A stretch of DNA of 15,983 bases from Brevundimonas sp. UBA5936 (lineage in GTDB: Bacteria > Pseudomonadota > Alphaproteobacteria > Caulobacterales > Caulobacteraceae): contig DJDA01000029.1 in assembly GCA_002430835.1 (NCBI GenBank), positions 1 through 15,983 of the forward strand, in the 5' to 3' direction. Under the pieces are notes generated by a model that had not been told where the DNA came from, did no database searches, and worked only from the letters and a program-made list of their open reading frames with translations. How positions within the stretch are numbered: the stretch's first letter is position 1; every line of letters starts with the position of its first letter. The position numbers were made by a program, and so were the translations under genes. This document shows positions 5,009-13,183 of this stretch, piece after piece.

Positions 5009-6351
5009 TTGCCCGCGATCGCCACCTTGTCGAACAGCAGTGAGGGGCTGTTGAACGATCCCCGGAACTCCAGATCCCCGGCGCGCTGCAGGCGGGCGTA
5101 GAGGTCGATCAGATTGCCCGCCACGGTGACTTCGCTGACCGGATAGGCGCGCTGGCCGTTCTCGAACCAGAAGCCCGACACGCCCGCCGACCAGTCGCCG
5201 GTGTTGCCGTTCAGCGAGGGGCCGAACATGGAGGTGATCAAAAGGCCTGTCCCGGCCTGCGCCATCAGGGCGTCCAGATCGCCTTCGCCCGGCGCCAGGT
5301 GCAGGTTGTGGGTCGAGACGCCCGACGGTCCCGCCAGCCCGCGCGAGGCGTGGCCGGTGGTCTGCAGGCCCAGCTGGGCCGCCGAGGCCGTGTTCAGCAG
5401 CCAGGTGGTCAGGACGCCGTCCTTGACGATCTCGCGCCGCTCGACCGCCACGCCTTCATCGTCGAAGGGGGTGGAGCCGAAGCCGCGCGGGCGGAACGGG
5501 TCGTCGATCAGGTCGACGCCGGCCGGCAGGACGCTCTGGTTCAGCTTGTCCTTCAGGAAGGAGCTGCCGCGCGCGATCGACGGGCCGGAGATGGCGCCCA
5601 GCAGCGGCGACAGCACCTGGGTCGCCACGCGGTTCTCGAAGATGACGGGGGCGGTGGTCGAGGCGATCTTGCGCGGGCCGACGCGGGCGACGGCGCGCTC
5701 GCCCGCCTTCAGGCCGATGGAGGCGGCGTCCGGCAGGTCGGACAGGTGGCGCACGGCGCGGCTTTCGCCGCCGCGCTCCATGGCGCCGTCCTTCTCGGCG
5801 ATGACGCCGACGCCCAGAGAGAAGGCGCTGCCGCGATGGCGGCCGTCGAAGCCGTGGGAGGTGACGAGGCGCCACTCGCTGGCCGACCAGGAGGCGTGGC
5901 CGCCCTCGGATTTGGACACGCCCGATACGGCGAGGGCGGCGGCCTCGGCCTCGGCGGCGGCGGCTTCCAGCGCCTCGGCCGAGCGTTCGGCGGGGTCATA
6001 GAGGTCGAGGTCCGCGTGCGGCGCGGCGGCCAGCCGGTCCTGCGGCGCGAGGGCGGCGTAGGGGTCTTCCGGCGCCAGCTTGGCCATCGCCACGGCGCGC
6101 TCGACCAGACGGGCGCGGGTGGCGTTGGACAGGTCGGAGGCGGACACCGTCGCTTGACGCCGCCCGATGAAGACGCGCAGGCCCAGATCGCGGGCTTCTT
6201 CACGCTCCACATCCTCCAGCGCGCCGTTTCGTACGCCGACGGACAGGGAGGCGCGATGGGCGGACACGGCCTCGGCCGCATCGGCGCCGGCCTTCAGCGC
6301 GGCGGAGATCAGATCGTTCAGGATGTCGGGGGAGGGCGTCTTATCGGACAT
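5005..6351 (-). CDS. pmbA: TldD/PmbA family protein PmbA (TldE)
   Basis: PmbA (TldE) is the partner of the metalloprotease TldD. In E. coli the pair matures peptide substrates such as microcin B17 and degrades CcdA. The protein has 448 residues, the usual length. The N-terminal half contains GVRNGALEDVEREEARDLGLRVFIGRRQATVS. The C-terminal half carries the family signatures DDEGVAVERREIVKDGVLTTWLLNTASA and GNTGDWSAGVSGFWFENGQRAYPVSEVTVAGNL. No HExxxH zinc site is seen, as expected for the PmbA rather than the TldD subunit; tldD is not in this window. It lies 63 bases downstream of the MAPEG gene, with a palindromic repeat between, and overlaps the IMPase gene by four bases. Confidence 0.95.
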   Translation of the reverse strand: MSDKTPSPDILNDLISAALKAGADAAEAVSAHRASLSVGVRNGALEDVEREEARDLGLRVFIGRRQATVSASDLSNATRARLVERAVAMAKLAPEDPYAALAPQDRLAAAPHADLDLYDPAERSAEALEAAAAEAEAAALAVSGVSKSEGGHASWSASEWRLVTSHGFDGRHRGSAFSLGVGVIAEKDGAMERGGESRAVRHLSDLPDAASIGLKAGERAVARVGPRKIASTTAPVIFENRVATQVLSPLLGAISGPSIARGSSFLKDKLNQSVLPAGVDLIDDPFRPRGFGSTPFDDEGVAVERREIVKDGVLTTWLLNTASAAQLGLQTTGHASRGLAGPSGVSTHNLHLAPGEGDLDALMAQAGTGLLITSMFGPSLNGNTGDWSAGVSGFWFENGQRAYPVSEVTVAGNLIDLYARLQRAGDLEFRGSFNSPSLLFDKVAIAGK

Positions 6352-6392
6352 GCCCCGATATGGCGGAGGGAAGGGCTGGCTGCAACAGCATA

Positions 6393-6413
6393 CCCTCTCC
6401 CGGCGGGAGAGGG
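6393..6413. repeat. Intergenic palindromic repeat between the MAPEG gene and pmbA
   Basis: CCCTCTCCC (6393-6401) and GGGAGAGGG (6405-6413) are perfect 9-base arms around GGC, one base past the MAPEG stop. No T-tract follows on the minus strand, so it is more likely a REP-type repeat or RNA-stabilising hairpin than a terminator. It resembles the hairpins at 408-430 and 531-555. Confidence 0.65.
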
Positions 6414-6414
6414 A

Positions 6415-6816
6415 TTACAAAATCGACCACGCGATCAGGCTCAGCGCCGCGACCAGCAGGGACAGCCAGGTCAGGATCATGCCGACCGAACGGCCCAGAG
6501 ACGGGCCTTCCTGGAACAGCAGGCCCAGGGCGTGGATCACCCGTCCGGCGAACAGCATCCCGCCGACCGCATGGATCAGCAGGGCCGGTGCGCCGAGGAA
6601 GGCCAGCAGGATCAGGCCGCACATTCCGGCCGGGATGTACTCGGCCGCGTTGGAGAAGGCGCGGGTGGCGCAGACCAGCTCGCGCACCCCGCCGTCGCCA
6701 AACTCGACCAGATGCTGACGGCGCCGCCGCACCACCACGCCCGACAGGACGAACAGCAGCAGGATCAGCAGCCCGCCCCACAGGGCGGCGGCCTGAATGG
6801 TCGGGATCAGGCTCAA
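6415..6816 (-). CDS. MAPEG family membrane protein
   Basis: This 133-residue protein has about four membrane helices: IQAAALWGGLLILLLFVLSGVVV near the N-terminus, two in the middle (IPAGMCGLILLAFLGAPALLI and the MLFAGRVIHALGLLF region) and ILTWLSLLVAALSLIAWSI at the end. The pattern RAFSNAAEYIPAGM with a following RVIHALGL matches the bacterial YecN-like branch of MAPEG (membrane-associated proteins in eicosanoid and glutathione metabolism). A glutathione-linked role is known for eukaryotic members only, so none is assigned here. The start is a TTG whose last bases form the stop of the upstream peptidase gene (TTGA), so it is probably translated by coupling. Confidence 0.8.
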   Translation of the reverse strand: MSLIPTIQAAALWGGLLILLLFVLSGVVVRRRRQHLVEFGDGGVRELVCATRAFSNAAEYIPAGMCGLILLAFLGAPALLIHAVGGMLFAGRVIHALGLLFQEGPSLGRSVGMILTWLSLLVAALSLIAWSIL

Positions 6817-8657
6817 TTTTCACGCCCCACGGGATAGAGGCGATAGCGCTGATCGTAGAAGGGCGTGCGCTCATAGAACCAGGCGAGACGCGCATCGCCG
6901 TCGGCGGCGAAGGCGGGATCGGCCGCCAGCTTGGCCTCGAACGCGGCCTTCAGCGCCGGATCGGCGGCCAGCATTTTTTCGGCCAGCGGGGCGATGGCGT
7001 AGGCCTCGATGTATTCGACGCGGTTCAGCACTTCGGGGAACATTCCCCAGGCGAAGAAGCTCTCGTTCGACTGCGGCTCCAGCAGCAGGATGGCGACGTC
7101 GCCCATCGGCTGATCGGTCGGCACGCGGACGGAGCCGATGGGGAAGGTCCAGTCGTGGGCCTCAGGTCTAACTTCGCTGACCGAGATCGGCACATGGCCT
7201 TCATTGGTGCGGGCCGACACCTTGGGATCGACCAGACGCAGCATGTCGACGGCGACGGTGCGCGGCGTGTCCAGCGTCTCCATCCGCACGCCGTGGACGC
7301 GCAGGCGCTCGATCACGTCCTGACGATAGGACGGCACCCAATAGGCGCTCGGCCGCTTCAGCGTCAGCGTGGGGTGCGAGCCGTAGAAGGGCATGGGCCA
7401 CAGTTCGGCGTCCGGCTGGCCCAGCCAGCGGATTTCGGAGCGGCCCGAGGCGACGCTGTCGAAGGTCTCATAGCGGATGCCCTTGAAGGGGCGGGTGCGC
7501 GTGGGCGCCTCGTCGCTGTCGAAATTGGCGGGCAGTTCGGCGGGACGCAGGGCGCGGTCGGCGGCGATGGCGGCGCGCAGGTCGCCGGACTTTTCGGCCA
7601 GCAACTTCAGGGCTTCCTCGAGGAAGACGTAGGTGCCCAGCACCCGCTGTTCGTGCGGCTTCAGGCTGTGGTTCTCGATCAGGATTGTCGGGACGTGGGC
7701 CGCCGAACCCCAGCCGTTGGAGAAGCGCTCGCCCAGTCCGCCGTCGTTCAGGCCCTTCTTCGGATCGCGGTCGTCGATGGCGAAGACCAGCTCGCCGGGA
7801 ATGTGGCCTTGCGCCTCCAGCGCCTCATACATGGCGGGCTTGAAGGCGGCGTCCAGCCATGAGGCGATGGCCGGGCTGCGGCTCCAGACGCCGTCCTCGC
7901 CATTGTAGCCGAAAGTGACGTCGTATTGATAATCGATGCCGTCGGTGACGTGGATGTCGACGTAGAGGTCCGGCTGATACTTGTGGATCAGGCCCATGAC
8001 GGCCTGCATCTCGGCCTGATCCAGCTTCATGAAGTCGCGGTTCAGGTTCTGGTTGGTCGCCGTGTGGCGCCAGCCCTGGATGCGCGGCCCGCGCTGGTTG
8101 GGACGCGAATAGGCGCCCGCGCGCTCGTGCCCGTCGACGCTGAGGATCGGGATCAGGATCAGGTTGGCGCGGTCCAGCAGGCCGTCCTTGCCGTAGAAGG
8201 CGATGTCGCGCAGCAGCATCATGCCCGCGTCCTTGCCGTCGATCTCGCCCGGATGGATGCCGGCCTGGGCCAGCAGAACGGGCTTGGACGGATCGAACGT
8301 CGCGCCGTCTTTCGAGGCGATCACGGCGTAGATCGGGCGGCCTTCCGGCGAGGTTCCGAACTGCTCGATGCGGATCAGGTCGCTGGCGGCGTCCAGTTTG
8401 TCGAACCAGGCGCGGGTGTCGGCGTAGTTGGGCGAGAAGTCATGCGCCGCATCGGCCTCGAACCCCGTGACCCAGGGATCGGCGGCGCCTCGCAGCAGGG
8501 CGCGGCTGGGACCGTCCCAGGCGGGAGCGGGCGGCAGGAAGGCCTGGTCCCACGGGGCTTCGTTGGGAACGGAAGCGGACGGGGTCTGGGACATGGCGGG
8601 GCTCGCGAGACAAACTAGGGCGGCGACGGCCGCTGTGACGAAACGGTCTAGGCGCAT
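6813..8657 (-). CDS. Secreted M14 family zinc carboxypeptidase
   Basis: This exported metallopeptidase has 614 residues. An N-terminal signal peptide (MRLDRFVTAAVAALVCLASPAMSQ) predicts periplasmic or extracellular location. The M14 active site is complete: the zinc ligands HPGE (His135, Glu138) and DIHVTD (His236), the substrate-binding arginine in NLNRDF (Arg207), and the catalytic Glu328 in ILIENHS. The catalytic domain covers about residues 75-355. The remaining 250 residues form a C-terminal region found in large bacterial M14 proteins and of unclear role. ATG 8657 has GAAGG five bases or so upstream. The gene overlaps the MAPEG gene by four bases. Peptide substrate and cleavage preference cannot be told from sequence. 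Confidence 0.9.
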   Translation of the reverse strand: MRLDRFVTAAVAALVCLASPAMSQTPSASVPNEAPWDQAFLPPAPAWDGPSRALLRGAADPWVTGFEADAAHDFSPNYADTRAWFDKLDAASDLIRIEQFGTSPEGRPIYAVIASKDGATFDPSKPVLLAQAGIHPGEIDGKDAGMMLLRDIAFYGKDGLLDRANLILIPILSVDGHERAGAYSRPNQRGPRIQGWRHTATNQNLNRDFMKLDQAEMQAVMGLIHKYQPDLYVDIHVTDGIDYQYDVTFGYNGEDGVWSRSPAIASWLDAAFKPAMYEALEAQGHIPGELVFAIDDRDPKKGLNDGGLGERFSNGWGSAAHVPTILIENHSLKPHEQRVLGTYVFLEEALKLLAEKSGDLRAAIAADRALRPAELPANFDSDEAPTRTRPFKGIRYETFDSVASGRSEIRWLGQPDAELWPMPFYGSHPTLTLKRPSAYWVPSYRQDVIERLRVHGVRMETLDTPRTVAVDMLRLVDPKVSARTNEGHVPISVSEVRPEAHDWTFPIGSVRVPTDQPMGDVAILLLEPQSNESFFAWGMFPEVLNRVEYIEAYAIAPLAEKMLAADPALKAAFEAKLAADPAFAADGDARLAWFYERTPFYDQRYRLYPVGREN

Positions 8658-8715
8658 AGGCCCTTCGTGATCCGATCACAGCCGTCTGGCAACCCCGGCG
8701 CAGTTCGCGAGAAGC

Positions 8716-8744
8716 GCGTCCGGCCGTGCGTGACGGCCGGACGC
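8716..8744 (-). terminator. Strong hairpin after the DUF3829 lipoprotein gene
   Basis: GCGTCCGGCCGT (8716-8727) and ACGGCCGGACGC (8733-8744) are perfect 12-base arms with a 5-base loop, starting 7 bases past the stop at 8752. No T-tract follows on the minus strand, so it may be a non-canonical terminator or a 3'-end stabiliser. It separates the lipoprotein gene from the M14 peptidase gene. Confidence 0.55.
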
Positions 8745-8751
8745 AGGGTCG

Positions 8752-9681
8752 TTACGCGGGCAGTTCCACGCGGTTCATGTTGCCGATGGCGCTGTTGTAG
8801 CGATCCACGACGGACTCGCGGTAGCTGTCCGAGTTGGACTGCTTGAAGTCGCGATAGGCGCCGACCATGCCGCTGAGGTTGTCGGCGATGCTGGACAGGT
8901 AGGACTTGTTGCTGTTGTCCGCCGGCATCTTGGCCTGTTCCTCGCGCAGCTTGGCGATGGCCGCTTCCATCGCCGGCAGCTGGGCGTCCGCTTCGGCCTT
9001 GTTGTCCTCCATCACCGCATTGGTGAACAGGTCCGCCTTCTGCATGGCGTCCAGCAGACTGGCCTCGGCGGCGTGGCCACCCTTGCGCATGGCCTCCATC
9101 TTGGCGGCGTTGCTGGCGCGCTGGTATTCGGTCAGGGCGACGTCCAGTTGTTCGATGCCGGCGACGCTGCCCTGATAGGCCTGGGTCTGGGCGGCGTGGG
9201 CCGCCTTGGCCTTGGCCAGGCCGTCGTCGCGATAGGCGCGGGATTCGAAATAGGGGTCGAGCGCCTGCCACTGGGCCAGCAGGGCCTCCAGTTGCGGGAT
9301 CAGCTTGTCGGCCGCCTCATCGGCCTTCTTGCCCTGATTGCCGCCGTTCAGCGCCCGGCCTTCCTTCAGCTTCGCGATCGCGCGCTCCAGGTGGGAGATG
9401 TTTTCGGGGAAGTAGAGATTCGCCGTGGCCGAGGCGTTCGGGATGTCCAGCTTCTGATAATCGCCGAAGTATTTCGACACGCCCCAGTGGTCGTCGATCA
9501 GCGCGTTGAAGGCGTCGATGTAGAGGCTCATCTTCTCCTGGGTGGCCTCATTGCCCGCCGCCTGGGCGACCGACTTGGGCGCCGGATTCTCGGCGTTGCC
9601 CTTGCTGTCGCCGCACGCCGAAAGGCTGAGTGCAGCGGCGAGTGCGAGCGTGGCGACGCCGGCGCTGGTGCGTGAAATCAT
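8752..9681 (-). CDS. DUF3829 (YiiG-like) lipoprotein
   Basis: This 309-residue predicted lipoprotein has a signal peptide ending in lipobox LSAC at residues 20-23, so Cys23 should be lipidated and the protein anchored on the periplasmic side of a membrane. The body is largely helical and charged (KMSLYIDAFNALIDDHWGVSKYF, then LERAIAKLKEGRALNGGNQGKKADEAADKLIPQLEALLAQW), resembling the DUF3829/YiiG family. The molecular role of that family is not established. Start ATG 9681 was chosen because AGGGGAA lies 5 bases upstream and the signal peptide begins there. It stands alone, with a 128-base leader region and a 12-base-arm hairpin downstream, so it may be monocistronic. Confidence 0.8.
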   Translation of the reverse strand: MISRTSAGVATLALAAALSLSACGDSKGNAENPAPKSVAQAAGNEATQEKMSLYIDAFNALIDDHWGVSKYFGDYQKLDIPNASATANLYFPENISHLERAIAKLKEGRALNGGNQGKKADEAADKLIPQLEALLAQWQALDPYFESRAYRDDGLAKAKAAHAAQTQAYQGSVAGIEQLDVALTEYQRASNAAKMEAMRKGGHAAEASLLDAMQKADLFTNAVMEDNKAEADAQLPAMEAAIAKLREEQAKMPADNSNKSYLSSIADNLSGMVGAYRDFKQSNSDSYRESVVDRYNSAIGNMNRVELPA

Positions 9682-9809
9682 ATGGATTCCCCTAAGCCGA
9701 TCAGCGCGCCCCAAGCGTCGCCGTTCCTTCGGCCGGGAAACTGAACGCCGATCAGCCATTTGGGTTCTCTCGTGAGACGAGTTTTTGCAAACTGCTCACA
9801 GGAACCGCG
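9682..9809. other. Intergenic leader of the lipoprotein gene
   Basis: This 128-base gap between the ubiD stop and the DUF3829 start probably holds the lipoprotein promoter. I see a direct repeat of GCCGATCAGC at 9696-9705 and 9747-9756 and a small inverted repeat CTCGT-GAG-ACGAG followed by five T bases on the plus strand near 9769-9786. No convincing promoter boxes were found. Confidence 0.4.
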
Positions 9810-11342
9810 TCAGGCCTTCCAGATCGGCGCCCCGTCGCCGGGCAGGCCCAGCGAGGCCCACTTCTCGGAGACGCGGTCGATCACGTCCTGCTCCATGCGG
9901 ATTTCCTCGCCCCATTCGCGCTTGGTCTCGGGCTCCCACTTGTTGGTGGCGTCCAGACCGATCTTGGAGCCCAGCCCGCTCTCAGGCGAAGCGAAGTCCA
10001 GATAGTCGATGGGGGTGTTCTCGATGACGGTGATGTCGCGCGCCGGGTCCATCTTGGTCGAGACGGCCCACATGACGTCCTTCCAGTCGCGGACGTTGAT
10101 GTCGTCGTCCACGACGATGATCCACTTGGTGTACATGAACTGGCGCAGATAGCTCCAGCAGCCCATCATCACTCGCTTGGCGTGGCCGGGATAGGCCTTC
10201 TTCATCGACACCACAGCGATGCGATAGCTGCACCCCTCGGGCGGCAGCCAGAAGTCGGTGATTTCCGGGAACTGCTGGCGGATCAGGGGGATGAAGACCT
10301 CGTTCAGGGCCTCGCCCAGCACGGACGGTTCATCCGGCGGACGGCCGGTGAAGGTGGTCAGATAGATGGGGTCCTTGCGCATGGTGATGGCCGTCACCTG
10401 GAAGACCGGGAACTTCTCGACCGAGTTGTAGTAGCCGGTGTGGTCGCCGTAGGGGCCTTCGTCCTCGAACTCGTCGAGCAGGACGTGGCCTTCCAGCACG
10501 ATCTCGGCCTGGGCCGGGACCATCAGCGGCACGGTCTTGCAGGGGACCAGCTCGGCCTTGGAGCCGCGCATCAGACCGGCGAACTGATACTCCGACAGGG
10601 TCTCCGGCACCGGGGTCACGGCGGCCAGGATCGTCCCCGGATCGGCGCCGAGGACGACGGCGCAGGGCAGGGGCTCGCGCTTGCCCGCCTTCTTGTGCCG
10701 GGCGTAGTGCTGGGCGCCGCCGCGGTGGGCCAGCCAACGCATGATGGCCTTGTCCTTGCCCAGCACCTGCATCCGATAGATGCCCAGGTTGAAGTCGTCT
10801 TCGCGGTCGTCGGACGGTCCCTTGGTCACGACCAGACCCCAGGTGATCAGGGGCGCAGGCTCGCCCGGCCAGCAGCCCTGAATGGGGAGCGAGGTCAGGT
10901 CGATCTGATCGCCCTTCAGCACCACCTCCTGCACCGGGGCCTTCTTCACTGTCTTGGGCCGCATGGACATGACGGTCTGGGCCAGCGGCAGCATCTCCAT
11001 CGCGTCGCTTAAGCCCCGCGGCGGTGTCGGATTGCGCAGGAAGGCCAGCAGTTCGCCGACCTCGCGCAGCTCTCCCGCCGTGGTGCGCGGCTTGCCCTCC
11101 AGCGTCACGCCCATGGCGACGCGCTTCACCGTGCCGAACAGATTGGCCAGGCAGGGAATGGGGCTGATCGTGCCGTCGGGCATGACGGGCTTTTCAAACA
11201 GGACCGCCGGGCCGCCGTTGCGCAGCAGCCGGGTCTGGATCTCGGTCATCTCCAGATGGGTGGAGACGGGCTCCGACACGCGGACCAGTTCGCCGTCGGC
11301 TTCGAGGGTCGCAAGAAAATCGCGCAGGGACTTGTAGGCCAT
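9810..11342 (-). CDS. ubiD: 4-hydroxy-3-polyprenylbenzoate decarboxylase UbiD
   Basis: UbiD removes the carboxyl group of 4-hydroxy-3-polyprenylbenzoate in ubiquinone synthesis, using prenylated FMN made by UbiX. The protein has 510 residues, slightly longer than E. coli UbiD. Family signatures are present: NLGIYRMQ (185-192, cofactor and metal site), HRGGAQHYARHKKAG, SEYQFAGLMRGSKAELV (250-266), DEGPYGDHTGYYNSVEKFPVFQ (about 294-315) and KWIIVVDDDINVRDWKDVMWA. ATG 11342 begins the conserved MAYKSLRDFL. There is no strong ribosome site, and it starts 10 bases after the Pr6Pr gene stop. ubiX is not in the window. Identity as a UbiD-family decarboxylase is near certain; the ubiquinone substrate is the default assumption for an alphaproteobacterium. 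Confidence 0.95.
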   Translation of the reverse strand: MAYKSLRDFLATLEADGELVRVSEPVSTHLEMTEIQTRLLRNGGPAVLFEKPVMPDGTISPIPCLANLFGTVKRVAMGVTLEGKPRTTAGELREVGELLAFLRNPTPPRGLSDAMEMLPLAQTVMSMRPKTVKKAPVQEVVLKGDQIDLTSLPIQGCWPGEPAPLITWGLVVTKGPSDDREDDFNLGIYRMQVLGKDKAIMRWLAHRGGAQHYARHKKAGKREPLPCAVVLGADPGTILAAVTPVPETLSEYQFAGLMRGSKAELVPCKTVPLMVPAQAEIVLEGHVLLDEFEDEGPYGDHTGYYNSVEKFPVFQVTAITMRKDPIYLTTFTGRPPDEPSVLGEALNEVFIPLIRQQFPEITDFWLPPEGCSYRIAVVSMKKAYPGHAKRVMMGCWSYLRQFMYTKWIIVVDDDINVRDWKDVMWAVSTKMDPARDITVIENTPIDYLDFASPESGLGSKIGLDATNKWEPETKREWGEEIRMEQDVIDRVSEKWASLGLPGDGAPIWKA

Positions 11343-11352
11343 GCGCTGACGC

Positions 11353-11994
11353 TTAGGCGGACGCGAGCCGTCTGTCACGCCGTCCGAACGCGCGATCGAT
11401 CGCCACGACGACCAGCCCCAGCAGCAGGAAGAAGACCAGCAGCCCCGCGAAGTTCGCCGCCGCCCGCGCCAGGCCCAGTTCGCTGACATTGACGAACCAA
11501 TAGGGCCACCAGCCCGTCATCGCCCCGTGCGCCAGGGTCCAACCGCCGTAGAGCAGCGGAAAGGCCAGCCATTTGACCGCGTCGATCCAGCGCAACCGCC
11601 CCTTGGCCGTGAACAGCAGCCAGTCGCCGACGAAGGCCAGCGGCATGACGGTGTGCAGCAGCGTATCCGCGACCTTCTGCCAGCCCTGAGGGTTCCAGGT
11701 CTGGGCCAGCAGCAGATGATAAACGACGCCGACCACGACGATGTACATGGCGACGGCGGCCCGCACGCCCTCGCTGCGGCTCCACCGGCCCAAGGCGCCG
11801 TCGGGCGCCAGCGCCGGTCCCGTCAGGGCCAGCGCCGCCAATAGATTGGTCAGGATGGTGAAGAAGCTGAAGAAGTTCAGCGTCAGCTCGCCTGGGCCGG
11901 AGCCGGGATTGTTCCGCAGCAGCAGGCCGTATTGCAGGGCCAGGGCGCCCCAGCCGACCACGGCGAACAGTCCGCGATAGAGCCTCGCCGTCAT
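11353..11994 (-). CDS. Pr6Pr family integral membrane protein
   Basis: This 213-residue protein has six likely membrane segments: LFAVVGWGALALQYGLLL, TLNFFSFFTILTNLLAALAL, AAVAMYIVVVGVVYHLLL, VMPLAFVGDWLLFTA, AVKWLAFPLLYGGWTLAHG and AAANFAGLLVFFLLLGLVVVAI. The motif NFFSFFTILTN and the HxxMPLxFxxDW pattern match the Pr6Pr family, whose function is not known. The start ATG overlaps the stop of the upstream XRE regulator gene as TGATG, so the two are probably co-translated. An upstream in-frame start at 12027 is less likely because it would read through the end of the regulator gene. Confidence 0.8.
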   Translation of the reverse strand: MTARLYRGLFAVVGWGALALQYGLLLRNNPGSGPGELTLNFFSFFTILTNLLAALALTGPALAPDGALGRWSRSEGVRAAVAMYIVVVGVVYHLLLAQTWNPQGWQKVADTLLHTVMPLAFVGDWLLFTAKGRLRWIDAVKWLAFPLLYGGWTLAHGAMTGWWPYWFVNVSELGLARAAANFAGLLVFFLLLGLVVVAIDRAFGRRDRRLASA

Positions 11995-12242
11995 CAATAG
12001 GCCGGGGCGTCGGACACCAGCGCCCACACCGGCAGGCGCAGGGCGCGGGTGGCGGCGTCCAACTGGGCGGCGTCCAGGTGCTCGCGTCCCGCCTCGACCC
12101 GGCGCAGGGCCTCGGGCGTCAGGTCGATTGCGGCGGCCAGGTCATTGAAGGCCACGCCGCGCTGGTCGCGCCAGCGGCGGATGCGGGCGCCGACGACGGC
12201 GTCCATCGGATCAATCCCCGGAAAGCCCAGAACCGAACCCAT
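11994..12242 (-). CDS. Small XRE-type helix-turn-helix regulator
   Basis: This 82-residue protein is little more than one HTH_3-like DNA-binding domain: VGARIRRWRDQRGV, then the helix-turn-helix FNDLAAAIDLTPEALRRVEAGREH, and a closing helix LDAATRALRLPVWALV. An excellent GAGGAGG ribosome site precedes ATG 12242. It overlaps the Pr6Pr membrane gene downstream, so a membrane-protein/regulator pair is likely. No ligand-binding domain is present. Target genes are unknown; autoregulation of the small operon is a reasonable guess only. Confidence 0.8.
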   Translation of the reverse strand: MGSVLGFPGIDPMDAVVGARIRRWRDQRGVAFNDLAAAIDLTPEALRRVEAGREHLDAAQLDAATRALRLPVWALVSDAPAY

Positions 12243-12279
12243 GGCGTCCTCCTCGGCGCATGCGCCCTAGAACCGTGTC

Positions 12280-12298
12280 GGATCAGGCATCCTGATCC
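12280..12298. repeat. Palindrome across the aldo/keto reductase stop codon
   Basis: GGATCAGG (12280-12287) and CCTGATCC (12291-12298) form a perfect inverted repeat around CAT. It includes the stop codon (12283-12285) and the last codons of the aldo/keto reductase gene. It could fold in the mRNA as a weak terminator or processing hairpin; no T-tract follows. Confidence 0.5.
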
Positions 12299-13137
12299 CA
12301 TTGGAAGGCCTCGTCCAGCCAGTCGCCGATGCGGCCGTCGGGGCGGGCCAGGGCGCTGATCCGCGCCATTTCGTCGGTCGACAGCTCAAAGTCGAAGATG
12401 CCGAAGTTTTCGGCCGCGCGGCTTTCCTTGGCGGTGCGCGGAATGGCGATGACGCCCTGCTGGATGATCCAGCGCAGGGCGATCTGGCCGCTGGTCTTGC
12501 CGTGCGCCTTGGCGATCTCGCCGATCACGGCGTCGTCGGCGATCCTGCCCTGCGCCAGCGGCGACCAGGCGGTGATGGACGATCCCAGTTCGCGGGCGGT
12601 GTCGATCAGCGTCTTCTGCGACAGATAGGGGTGGTATTCGACCTGATTGGTGATCAGCGGCGCGCTCGACAGCGCCGCCGCCTCGCGGAACAGGCTTGAG
12701 GGGAAGTTGGACAGGCCGATGTTCCTGGTGAAGCCCTTTTCCAGCGCTGCGTTCAGGGCCCCGATGGTCTCCTCCAGCGCGGGTTTCGGCTTGGGCCAGT
12801 GCAGCAGCAGCAGGTCGGGCGTCAGGCCGAGGCTGATCGCCGATTCCTCGGCCTGACGCAGCAGGGCGTCGTGCGCGAAGTGATCGACCCAGATCTTGGT
12901 GGTGACGAAGATGTCGTCGCGCGTGACGATCCCCTCGGCCACGGCGTCGGCGATGCCGTCGCCGACCGCCTTCTCGTTCTTGTAGATCCAGGCGGTGTCG
13001 ATGTGGCGATAGCCGATGCGCAGGGCCTCGCGCACCATGCGGCGGGCGTCGTCGGCCTCCAGCTGCCAGGTGCCGAAACCGAGCAGGGGAATCTCCACGC
13101 CCGAGGCGGTCACGGTCGGCTGATCGGAATAGGGCAT
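12283..13137 (-). CDS. Aldo/keto reductase
   Basis: This is an NADPH-dependent aldo/keto reductase of 284 residues, a normal length for a single TIM-barrel enzyme of the AKR superfamily. The catalytic tetrad is visible: Asp47 and Tyr52 in HIDTAWIYKNE, Lys81 in VTTKIW and His113 in LLLHWPKPKP. The family signatures GFTRNIGLSNFPSSLF and IPRTAKESRAAENFGIFDFELS (cofactor-binding end) are also there. The bacterial members most alike, DkgA/DkgB and plant-type AKRs, reduce small aldehydes and keto sugars such as methylglyoxal or 2,5-diketogluconate; the substrate here is open. ATG 13137 begins MPYSDQPTV, with GGAG 8 bases upstream. It lies 46 bases after the alpha/beta hydrolase gene. Confidence 0.9.
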   Translation of the reverse strand: MPYSDQPTVTASGVEIPLLGFGTWQLEADDARRMVREALRIGYRHIDTAWIYKNEKAVGDGIADAVAEGIVTRDDIFVTTKIWVDHFAHDALLRQAEESAISLGLTPDLLLLHWPKPKPALEETIGALNAALEKGFTRNIGLSNFPSSLFREAAALSSAPLITNQVEYHPYLSQKTLIDTARELGSSITAWSPLAQGRIADDAVIGEIAKAHGKTSGQIALRWIIQQGVIAIPRTAKESRAAENFGIFDFELSTDEMARISALARPDGRIGDWLDEAFQWDQDA

Positions 13138-13183
13138 GGGGGAGGCTCCGGTGGGACGATGAGCCTGGGATATAGGCGCCCGC

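Noticed and set aside
5299..6837. Long plus-strand open frame opposite pmbA and the MAPEG gene
   Set aside because: It is antisense to well-supported genes with clear family motifs. Its translation is Gly/Arg/Ala-rich and low in complexity, typical of a shadow frame in GC-rich DNA.
6360..7862. 500-codon plus-strand open frame opposite the MAPEG and M14 genes
   Set aside because: No domain or ribosome site was recognised, the composition is Arg/Gly/His-rich, and the opposite strand encodes a complete M14 peptidase with all catalytic residues.
9765..9790. Plus-strand terminator (CTCGT-GAG-ACGAG followed by TTTTT)
   Set aside because: The stem is only five bases, and no plus-strand gene ends nearby, so it has nothing to terminate.
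11353..11489. Extended ubiD start at 11489
   Set aside because: It would add 49 Trp/Ser/Arg-rich residues overlapping the Pr6Pr gene. The conserved UbiD start MAYKSLRDFL lies at 11342.
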